Shown here piece after piece: positions 54,751 to 64,000 of a stretch of DNA of 64,000 nucleotides. The notes under the pieces were generated by a model. It saw nothing but the letters and a program-made list of their open reading frames with translations. It did no database searches and was not told where the DNA came from. A program made the position numbers and the translations under genes. The DNA lies in NCBI GenBank assembly GCA_013076295.1, contig RQOL01000718.1:3658001-3722000 (forward strand). Direction: 5' to 3'. The number at the start of each line of letters is the position of its first letter. Within the stretch, counting starts at the first letter, position 1. Source of the stretch: Sanderia malayensis. Taxonomy: Eukaryota > Cnidaria > Scyphozoa > Semaeostomeae > Pelagiidae.

Positions 54751-57300
54751 AGAAAACTCACCAATTCATTGCTTTCGGTATATTTTTAAATAGTATTGTG
54801 ACTATTTGAATTTTGATACGTCAAACCTACCCTTTTGAACCTAAGCCCTACTTACCCTCACCATGAAATCCCGATTGGCAAACCCAAACCCAAAGTATCT
54901 TCTTTCAACCATCTCTTTACCAGATCTGTTTGAAATGGATACAAAAATCGTCTTTTGAGCTGGTACATACAATAAGGGACAAGTGTCGTTTGGGAAATTT
55001 TTTATGGGCTTTATTCAACCCCCTCTCTACTCCCCCCAAAACAATGTTGTTCTCTCAAAAATATTATGCAAAGACCTCCCTGTATTTTAACTAGTATTTA
55101 TTACAATTAAATGGTATAATATATCCAAGTGTATAATGCACCACTGAGTACTTGGCAGTCTCGATTTGATTCATTCTTATTTGAGAGTGGTAGGCATATT
55201 GCTGAATGCTTCATTTTATCGAACAGCAACAACCTCCTCAAAACCTTAGTCACAGCTCTAGATCATAGCCCTGTTTGTGCATGTCAAGGGTTTATGTGTT
55301 ACGTCATGTGTGTATAATTTCTCTCTCAGCTGGGCTGATTCGCTGTTACCGCCGGGGCTTTTATTTAACATAGGTCCACGTTAGGGGGCGTTTATTGAAT
55401 TTCTCACTGAAAATACGAGATATTTGTTTCAAGCAACGGTTTTAAATATTCACACACAGCCTGGATGCTGTTATTAACATTTCATTATTGATTTATGTTG
55501 ATGTATAAATTTATTATATTCTCGCAATGCAGTATACTACCTCTTATTAAATGCAAATTTATAGCCATTAATGTTAAATCTTATTAATTGCTTTCTTATT
55601 GTAATCATGAGTCATGGTGTCAACTTTATGATAATCCTCTTTATGAGAAAGAATGAATTGTATGATTGTTAAGCCTTATTTAATCGCATGTAAAATACTT
55701 TTGTATGTACATATGAAACTCTGGAATGCCATGTTGTTGTGTCTTTAACAGATCTGCATTGAAAACGATTCGCTATTTGTTTACTTTGTTTTGAATCCAT
55801 TGGAAATTGTTTACAAGTTGGAAATTGTTTACAGATAAAGTCAAAATCTTTCGACGCGAAAATTTTGTGCACCTTCAGAGTGAAAGGGAATTTTTAATCA
55901 AGACAAAATTAGCACTGACGTACACATTTTTTTATAAGAAACGCCCCCCAAACCCTACTAGTAAACGTTTCTTAAATTTTCTATTGTTTTTTATTGTTAA
56001 GGAAAACAATAGAACAAAGGAATCTATTGTAATTTAGCACACATTCTACTGGTACATATTACTTTTCTTAGAAAGTGGTTTCTTATGAAAAAACGTGCAT
56101 CAGAGCAGTCATTTAATTTATTTAACATTCACTCATCCCCAATTTACGCATTTAATACCATGTGAATGAATGAATTGCTTTTATCAATATTTTATTTTAT
56201 CATATCAATTCATTTATTCATCGCAACCTGTGGAAATATCACAAATAACTGAGAGACTAATTACATGTTAATATTAATTAATAATTAACATATAGTAATT
56301 AATAATAACTTATATAATGATTTGTAGCGGGGATGAATGCTTGAACAAATAGAATAATGTTCTTAGCCTTAAGTAATTCGATGAATTTTCCCTTCCTTAT
56401 ATGAGCGAATATTGATGCTCCTTGCTTTTGTGTTTATCACAAAACCGCAGCAATTAAAAAAACAAAGCGACATTCAAAACCACCCACGGTTAAATAGGTC
56501 AAAGCTATTTATTGTTCTGTTCCTTCACTTCCATTCACATTGATTTGTTTTTTTTTCCAAAAGAAAAGTACACATGAAATGTCATGTCCGCCATAAACGA
56601 GCGAGTTATAAATGATTGAACAAATAACGCTCTTTAGCCACAAGCAACTCGATAAAAGTTTGCTCTTATGAGGCAATACAAATACACGTTTGTTGAAAAA
56701 AGAAATTCGTTGTTGCATTCATTTCGCTGCGAATGTAAACAACAACACGCGGTGTGGACATTGGCCTAAACGGTTTGTATCTGATGGAAGGAATTTACAA
56801 CCAAATAATGTTGATTTAATATAATTTTTTTGCACTGTGAAATAGTGCTAATTATATCTATGAATAATAACAATTATAATCGGATTATTTCCTGTACTTC
56901 TCGCAATCCGTGTGGTAAAAGGAAATAAATAATTTGCAAAATTGCGCTGAATTTGCACTATTGCTATCCGCAACGCTGGACAACAGAAATACTTAATTGT
57001 CGCACTCTTTTTGTTTTACTTTATTACCATTTATAGCCACAACAAAGTACAACTTTAATAAAAATGTAATTGAAATATCCACACTAATAAAGAGATAAAA
57101 GAATTCCTCGCGAATTTTATCACCACATTAGTTTACGTCGCAGCAGCGTATTAACCAAGCTCAGTATATTAACCTTCGCTCATCTAACCTTCAACTGGTA
57201 AACACGTTGATATTTACGTCGCAAAAGCTGGAGTTTTCGACGTGAGAGGTTTTAATTGCAGTGAACAGATTGAAATAGAAAATTAAAACATATTCAACGC
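54751..57300. other. Intergenic between SLCO copies
   Basis: AT-rich, with a small TACACA...TGTGCA-type MITE at 55921-56099 (ttttttataagaaacg and inverse), and a cggggcttttatt/gggggcgtttattg repeat near 55350-55395 that resembles 12590-12670. No coding segments recognised. The last few hundred bases presumably hold the copy B promoter. Confidence 0.5.
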
Positions 57301-60300
57301 ATGATGGAGATGAGAAACCCATCTACAGGGTCAAGACAGGTTGATTCACGCTGTTCCAATCCCGAGAAGAAATATGGATGGTTTGGCGTCTATTTTTCGG
57401 TGCTGCAATTTCTGAACAGGCCTATGGTGTTTCTGATATGTATGTGTATACTAATGGGAACACAGGGAATGATTATAACCGGAGTGACAAGTGTTATTGT
57501 GACAACGATACAAACAAGATTTGGATTCACAAGTGTCCAAGCTGGTGCATTGTCAAGTTCATACGATACGGCCTATGGAGTTTCGTCGATTTTCGTCAGT
57601 TTCTTTGGCCACACTCGCAAGCCATTTCTCCTTGGAGTTGGAAGTATCATCCTTGCTATAGGATGCTTTACTGCTTCTGTGCCGAATTACATAATTGGAA
57701 AATATCATGCCGGCGTTGTTACTGATATAGATTGGTGCAATAACACCCTATCCACCACTGCTAATGCCCCAACCGAATGCACCAATGTTGAATGGTACTA
57801 CTTGGCAATATTCTGTGCTGCTTATGCCATAATGGGGTTAGGGGCCACCCCTATTTACATTCTGGGTCCCAGTCATATTGACGCGAGCACAATGCCTGGC
57901 CAGAATGGTGTTTATCTGGGCACCCTGTACGTTTTCGGAACAATTGGAACGTCTGTAGGGTTCCTCATTGGCAAACCAATGCTGAATACGTATGTTGACA
58001 TTGTACAGGTAAATGTAAATATAATGTTATTCTTTTCATCATAACAGCTTCCCATTAGAATGTACATGGTTTATAATGCTAGTGTTATTGCTGTTTAAAA
58101 TGAGGTGCCAACTGGTGGATTTCAACTGTCAAAGGTTGTCCCCTTTAAAGAAGTTGTCCACTTTAACGCGGTTGTCCACTTCAAAGAAGTTGTCCACTTT
58201 AACGCGGTTGTCCACTTCAAAGAAGTTGTCCACTTTAAAGAGGTTGTCCACTGTAGATAAGTGCCTACTGTAGATAATTGTCCACTGTAGAGAGGTGTCT
58301 ACCACTCTAGAGAGGTGTCCACTCTTGACAGGTATCCACTGTAGAGAGGTGTCCACTGTAGATACTTGTCCACTGTAGAGAGGTGTCTACCACTGTAGAA
58401 AGGTGTCCACTGTAGACAGGTATCCACTGTAGAGAGGTGTCCACTGTAGATACTTGTCCACTGTAGAGAGGTGTCTACTGTATAGAGGTATCTACTGTAG
58501 AGAGATGTCCACTGTAGATTGTTCTCCTTTATAAGTTTTAAGTTTCGCTTTAAGTGTACAACTATATTTGCCACGTTATCAATTTCTATCAATTATTCAT
58601 TTGTTTTTTCAGCCTCCGGGCTCGAACTTGACACCATCTGACAAAATCTGGGTCGGCGCATGGTGGATGGGTTATTTACTCGGCACTGGACTATTCCTGC
58701 TGATCTGCATTCCAATGCTTGGTTTCCCGCAGGAGTTCGCGTCAACAGAGGATGTGCGCGCGGCAAAACGCGAGCTTGAGGACACAATACAAGACGATGG
58801 TCAAATGGAATTGAACTTCAAGACACTTATTTCAGCTTCGAAGTCACTCCTCCAAAACAAACCTTACATGTTTTTAACGCTTGCCATAACTTCTGAAGCA
58901 GTTGTTGTCGGTGGTTTTGCTACGTTTATTCCCAAGTTCTTCGAGTCACAGTTTTTCTTGTCCGCTTCGAACGCGGCTTTGTATTCCGGAGCGATTTTCG
59001 TGCCCGGAGTTGGAGGTGGAATCATTTTCGGCGGCCTCTTGTTGAAGAAATTCCAATGGAATTGTCAAACGACTTTGAAAATGATTATAGTTTTTTCCAT
59101 TCTTGGTTTAATATCGTCGACAAGTGTTTTCATCGGTTGTGGGACGAAAGACATTGCAGGTATCAATGTCGCATATAAGGGACAGTAAGTCACGATTTGA
59201 AAATTCTATTTCTTTTATTATTGCTTTAAATCTTCTCACAGGTTTTCATGAACAATTGACATTGTCCGGGTCTTCACCCTATGGATTTCTATGGTTAAAA
59301 AAATGAATGGATAAACAGTGACTCGTAGTGTCACTGTATGTCAATATATTATGAATGTTCCACTTGACATGATTCCCCCAGTTGTAAATTGCTCCATAAA
59401 GCAAAGGGGTCAGATGTTTAGCTCCCCATATGGGAAATTTTATTTATTAAGGGCACGCTTTATCAGAATTGTAGACCAAATACGATTACGTATCAGGATT
59501 TTGCATCTAGCCTTTTTCGTCAAAAAACAATTGACTATCGTTTCTTCCATTGTGTTTGTGGAAATATTGGTCCTAAAGTTCTTAATCCATTCGTTCTTCG
59601 GGTCCGTCCTTCATGTCGGGTCTACTCAGTATTGCTATATTCTTTGATTCATATTGTTTTCATAGCTTTCCCCTAATTGTTATATTATTTATTTGTTAGA
59701 AAAACGTTTGGTAGCATTGATGGCACGTGCCGCTCAAATTGCACGTGTAGCCACACGTACATGCCTATTTGCACGCAAGACAACCAACAAATGTACTACT
59801 CCGCGTGTCACGCGGGTTGCACGCGAGATAACCAGAGAAACAGTGTAAGTAGTACTTCATGTTATCATCCCGTTTTCCTGAAAATGGAATAACTATCTTG
59901 TCAAAGGAATCTGGCAAAATAAGCCTCACAAAAAACTAGAGATGTTTCTTCCAAAATTCCTTAAGAACACTCGTTTCTTTTAAAGCAGCCTCTCTTTAGC
60001 TACAACAAACAAAAAATTGGTTCCAACATTTATTGTCCCCAGATGCTTCAAAGTGTAATTTATCTTCAGCCAGCAAACCTCCAACTACGTAATTTTAATG
60101 ACACATCACTGTGTTACTAACAACGCTCTCTTTGTTTGGCCTCTTTTTAGACCTATCACGGTTGCTCGTGTTTTCCCGATGACGTCATCACTGCTGTGGA
60201 GGGCAGTTGCTATGGCACGTGCGATTTGTTGTACCTATTTATGCCGTGTTTCTTCTTAACTCTGTTCATCACCTTTTTGAACAACGTCCCGATGGTCAAT

Positions 60301-61396
60301 GCCACGTTCAGGTAAGTCCAAGGTTAATCACAATCATTAGCTGCATAGACCACTGCTGGCCAACGCTTCTCCACATTGAGTTACGCTTGCTTCCTGCTCA
60401 GTTAAGTTTTTTCTGACACGCCATAGCCGGCGAACCTTGTCATGCGCGACAGCTGCTGACCAGCATGGCACAGTTGGCACATGCCTGAAACTTTTGACCA
60501 TTTCTATTGGTTGTGATGTGATGCTAACATGATTAAACCAGAGTATAACAGCTGCACTGCTGCAACAGAAAATCTTGATCATCATATGCAACATTCCTTG
60601 GCTCCAAATGTTCTGTCATGTAGCTGCGCGCGGTGTCATAATAGCAATTAATTCTAGTTTTATTTCTATTGCTTTAGAGTTGTGCCTGAGAGTCAGTCAT
60701 CATACGCCATGGGTTTTCAGCAGGTTTTTGTTCGCTTTCTCGGCTTCATCCCAGGACCAATTGTATTTGGAAAATTGGTCGACAAGGCCTGTATTTTATG
60801 GCAGGTTGACACATGCGGAGAGAATAGAAATTGTTTGGAATATAACAACGATGAATTTAGGTGAGTATTTTCACTATTATTACAATACAATTGTCAAAGT
60901 GGGTGACTTACTGGCCACCTTCACTTTAGAAAGGAAGCATCTTTTTCTTTTTTACTTAACATCTTTGCATTTGGTGACAATTTGTTCTTTTACTTCTGAC
61001 AACCTTTTCATCTGTTACTGACCATCCTTGCATTACTACTGACCACCTTTTTTCCCGTGACCATCTTTTCCTTCACTTCCGACCACCTTTTATTTTACTA
61101 TTGACCACCAACTGACCATTGGTCGACTTAAGACCATCCATTCCCACAAGGCTATTGTTAATATCTGTTTGAGTAAGAAATTACCGTTTATTTTCAGGTA
61201 TTATTTAGCAATGGTTGGTGCTTCATTCAAACTAGTTTCCTTAATACTTCTAATTCTGGCGTATTATTCGTACACTCCACCAATTCACAAAGCACCATCA
61301 CAAACAACCCAAGACACTTATGTCATCCCGAACGTGGAGATAGCCATTCCAGAAAGCAACAGAGGTCAGAATGCTGTTGACCCAAAAGTCGCGTAG
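57301..61396 (+). CDS. SLCO: SLCO/OATP organic anion transporter, copy B
   Basis: Paralogue of the upstream transporter. Six exons: 57301-58008, 58613-59184, 59700-59844, 60151-60311, 60678-60860, 61198-61396; all phases agree; 655 residues. Exons 2, 3 and 4 have exactly the same lengths as in copy A (572, 145 and 161 nt) and the introns fall at the same codons, so this is a tandem duplication. Signature DKIWVGAWWMGYL, Kazal-like cysteines CRSNCTCSHTYMPIC and CHAGC, NNVPMVNATFR and RFLGFIPGPIVFGKLVDKAC are all present. Part of exon 1 is almost identical to copy A at the DNA level whereas exon 2 onward is diverged. A minisatellite occupies intron 1. Confidence 0.93.
58128..58525. repeat. GTCCACT minisatellite
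   Basis: First part: 18-21 bp units of gttgtccactttaaagaa and gttgtccactttaacgcg. Second part: units of about 20-23 bp around gtccactgtagagaggt and gtccactgtagatactt. In SLCO copy B intron 1. The words resemble the GTGGACA subterminal motif of the 5121-5776 MITE, which may be its origin. Confidence 0.85.
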
Positions 61397-61631
61397 GTCA
61401 CAGTTCACAGGTTGAAGGTCGAGGTCACAGGTTACAAAGGCCAACGGGTCAAGCAAATTGGTCATGGAGGTCAAAAATGGCATCATATTAAAGGTGCAAA
61501 ACCGATCTCACCATTGTCATTTCGAGCAGTTATGCCAACACTGGAACTGAAAATGAAACTGAAATTGAAAATAAACACATATGCAAGGCTGTCTGTTATA
61601 GTCTAGCCTGATAACCAGGCCCCTTATCAGG

Positions 61632-61790
61632 CTAGTTATAGTCTTGCTCCACTCCAAGACTATTTCGTGGGTTGTCAAATAAGAAGGGGAACGGAGGAGC
61701 TGTGAGAAGGAACTGCAGAGGAGGAAACTTAAACTTATTTGATAACCCAGGAAATAGTTTTGGAACAAGCCTCTGTCTGCTATAGCATAG
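61632..61790. mobile_element. MITE downstream of SLCO copy B
   Basis: Left arm tatagtcttgctcc, then actatttcgtgggttgtcaa; right arm aacccaggaaatagttttgg, then aacaagcc and gctatag, read as its inverse. A small palindrome (tagcctgataaccaggcccc and onward) precedes it at 61603-61636. Confidence 0.65.
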
Positions 61791-62205
61791 CTTAAAACAT
61801 AGATTTAATTACATTTGGAGTAAATGCACGGGCACCCATCTATTGCAGCTTCTTTTATACATTTAACGATGCAGCAATTCATGAATATTTATTTAGGAAA
61901 TGTGATGAATTTTATTTTTGTAAATATTTCTTACGGTTCGAGCGACGTATCATGTTTGAATATTTAAACGCATATTTTTTATTTAAAGTGTTAAAGTGCG
62001 CTGAATTATCCAATTTTTGTATGTTATTAAAAAAATATTAAAACATGGTTTTTAAGCTGGCTTTAGAAATTATGTATTTTGAAATTATTGTGACAAAAAG
62101 TTTTTTCAACTTGATACCTACGCAGATAATTCATCAATTTTTTAATTACTTTAGAACATGATAACTGCTGCAAAAGTTATTCAAAAATGTTTGTAATTAC
62201 TTGCG

Positions 62206-64000
62206 CTACATAACATACACTCCAAATTTTTCCGGATCATGACTAGAATGCAGATACTTTCCAGGATTTTTGCGAATTTTTGAAACTCTTTGAGCAACAT
62301 CAATGAGGAAATCCTTGCTGAAGTTACCAAACAGGTTCTGGTTTGAAACGAAATAATTTGGCAAGTTGAAATTAATGAGATAATGTACCAAGTCATCTAG
62401 CAGATCCAAGAAGTGTCCAAGGAAGTTATCTTTCTTCCAATGAGTTATGGGACACCGTTCTGCAGCCCAAAGTGTGACAGTTTGCAGATGATAGGACTTT
62501 AGCAGTTCTGGCCTGTCAAGATGAAGTTCACGCACAAATTTCAGCAAACGGAGGCAATTGGCGAGAACAGGAATATCTTTGTTCAAGAGATTCAACAACG
62601 TGTTTTCTGCTGCCGCAAATGAAAACTGCCAATATAAACCATAATCTTTGTGAGCTTCGGGAAGTGAGGGAGGTTGCTTTGGCACAAGGTGACACCCGGT
62701 TTTAACCACCTCATCAACCGTGCCATGTGTTGGCCATGACTGCCTTTCTCTGATGGCCCACTCTGAAGCACAACTTGGCCACTGCATAAAACGTAAAGCT
62801 GGCACATAATCAACTGAAAGTTTACCGTATGTCTGTATGAGGGTAACGGCAGGGCCATTTTCTTCGGGTGGTTTTAGAATGGTGATACCATGTTTTATCA
62901 AACTTTCTTTGTCAGTACTTTCTCCTTGTGCCAACAGTTGGTGATAGACAAGAAGCATTGGGAAAAACTTTCTCCAAGTGAAATTGAATAAAAAATCTTT
63001 TACTTTTTTGGCTGATAGGACAAAAACAAAATTGTCTTCTTCATCACTAGACTTTACACCAGATTCACTTTCAACTTTTTTGGCATGTGGAGTTCCATCC
63101 AGCGTCTTTTCTGTTTTGGTAAAGAAGAATTTCAAATCTTCAAGTTCAGATGGAATTTTTTGCCAAGGGCCCACAAACGTAAATCCAGGATATTTGGGAT
63201 TTACTAATTGTGGTATCTTCCAAAATGTGAATCTTTTCAAAACAAGGTGATAGTCAAGTTCAGGCTGCAGGTGTGTCACTGGAATGACCTTCTCAGGAAG
63301 GTTACGTGCTGGCACCACACGAAGGTTTCTTTCAATGCTGCCACATCTTCTTAAATTGAAACTGAGCTGCATGGGCCAAGTGTTGAAGAAATCGAACAGC
63401 TTATTTTCATGCAGTTTTTCTTCAGACAGAAGCTCATTCAACATCTCTGATGTTTTTTCATCATATAAGTTATTAAAACCTTCAGCAACAATCTGGTCAT
63501 GAACACAGCTCAATTCACTTCCAGAAAGATGGTCACTCTTTTGAGCTTGAGGGTGAAAATCTCTGGAAATAACTCTGATTTTTCTCTTTGAGCCGTGTGT
63601 ATTTGTTTCCGCATTGTTAATAACTCTTTTGTCTTCACCATATTCTGCTTCTTCGGAGATGTTAGGTTCCCATGTTGGCAAGACCTCCTTGCCTCTCCAA
63701 TCCCTCTCAGGAGCAAAACTGTCAAATATATTTTTGAGTTCGTCAGTCATAACAATAACAGCATTCTCATTTCTTCCTTCACATGGGTGGCTGTGTTCAG
63801 AAATGGCAACTGCTTCTACTTGATTTCCATTCTGGATTTGCTTATCTTCAGGGCAACCTGTTACCTTCAACTGTTCCCCTGCATTCTTGCGATTGGCATC
63901 AGTACCTGTCACTTGTTGGCACTCTTCCTTGACACATGCTTGCTCAACTTCTTCATCAAATATTGTGGCACCAGTTTGACCACTGTTTATGACACTTGTT
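62206..64000 (-). CDS. Mab-21/cGAS-like nucleotidyltransferase-fold protein, 5' end outside window
   Basis: An uninterrupted frame of 597 codons runs from the right edge to TAG at 62208-62206. The start lies beyond 64000. Residue landmarks of the Mab-21/cGAS family: a GS motif (CGSIERNLRVV, ~63340), an acidic pair ELD in PELDYHLVL (~63260), and a third Asp in LSVDYVPALRF (~62810), followed by the Mab-21 C-terminal helical domain (WQFSFAAAENTLL, SYHLQTVTLWAAE, LVHYLINFNLPNYF, NQNLFGNF). The three acidic positions correspond to those that bind metal in cGAS. The GS-to-ELD spacer is longer than in cGAS. The zinc-thumb Cys/His cluster of cGAS is not seen. N-terminal ~250 visible residues are polar and unassigned. 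Cyclic-dinucleotide synthesis is possible but unproven. Confidence 0.78.
   Translation of the reverse strand, partial: TSVINSGQTGATIFDEEVEQACVKEECQQVTGTDANRKNAGEQLKVTGCPEDKQIQNGNQVEAVAISEHSHPCEGRNENAVIVMTDELKNIFDSFAPERDWRGKEVLPTWEPNISEEAEYGEDKRVINNAETNTHGSKRKIRVISRDFHPQAQKSDHLSGSELSCVHDQIVAEGFNNLYDEKTSEMLNELLSEEKLHENKLFDFFNTWPMQLSFNLRRCGSIERNLRVVPARNLPEKVIPVTHLQPELDYHLVLKRFTFWKIPQLVNPKYPGFTFVGPWQKIPSELEDLKFFFTKTEKTLDGTPHAKKVESESGVKSSDEEDNFVFVLSAKKVKDFLFNFTWRKFFPMLLVYHQLLAQGESTDKESLIKHGITILKPPEENGPAVTLIQTYGKLSVDYVPALRFMQWPSCASEWAIRERQSWPTHGTVDEVVKTGCHLVPKQPPSLPEAHKDYGLYWQFSFAAAENTLLNLLNKDIPVLANCLRLLKFVRELHLDRPELLKSYHLQTVTLWAAERCPITHWKKDNFLGHFLDLLDDLVHYLINFNLPNYFVSNQNLFGNFSKDFLIDVAQRVSKIRKNPGKYLHSSHDPEKFGVYVM

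Noticed and set aside
58129..58592. Repetitive minus-strand frames in SLCO copy B intron 1
   Set aside because: Open only because the minisatellite units lack stops in that frame; intronic.

Overview
This is an AT-rich (roughly two-thirds A+T by eye) metazoan nuclear window. The evidence is intron-rich genes with GT-AG splice sites, animal gene families (PSMD14, CMC1, RCC1L, PAQR4, SLCO with a Kazal-like loop, a selenoprotein-type thioredoxin reductase), TTAGGG-type repeats, and many short inverted-repeat transposons. Most introns are 200-600 bp. A marine invertebrate such as an ascidian would fit the compactness and repeat style, but I cannot prove the taxon from sequence alone.

Layout. 332-4187 (-): 14 exons of a mitochondrial-type thioredoxin reductase whose 3' end lies off the left edge. 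4304-6817: a nested transposon. About 7170-9040: a ~184 bp satellite. 11476-14216 (+): CMC1, whose second intron is almost entirely a 2.16 kb foldback element. 14601-18213 (-): the complete 310-residue proteasome deubiquitinase PSMD14, convergent with CMC1. 20318-21883 (-): an intronless protein with a TIR-like N-terminal domain and a disordered tail. 21884-28400: mostly featureless AT-rich DNA ending in a small GC-richer promoter-like patch with two CRE sites. 29339-39593 (-): RCC1L in 11 exons with repeat-filled introns. 40129 (+): the first two exons of an unknown coiled-coil protein, head-to-head with RCC1L. 40520-41470: a satellite carrying interstitial telomeric repeats. 42168-42335: a LINE relic. 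42341-44945 (-): a broken P-element/THAP9-type transposase. 46443-47553 (+): PAQR4. 48723-54750 and 57301-61396 (+): two tandemly duplicated SLCO (OATP) transporters with near-identical exon structure. 62206-64000 (-): a Mab-21/cGAS-like nucleotidyltransferase-fold protein, cut by the right edge.

The genes do not form one pathway. They are housekeeping functions (redox, proteasome, mitochondrial assembly and ribosome-associated RCC1L, ceramide/receptor-type PAQR, organic anion transport) interleaved with two proteins of possible innate-immunity type, the TIR-like protein and the Mab-21/cGAS-like protein. The least explained items are the TIR-like protein, the Mab-21/cGAS-like protein, the SLCO gene-conversion tract, and two large elements flanked by 9-bp target duplications. 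Exon coordinates were derived by hand from splice motifs, reading phase and family similarity.
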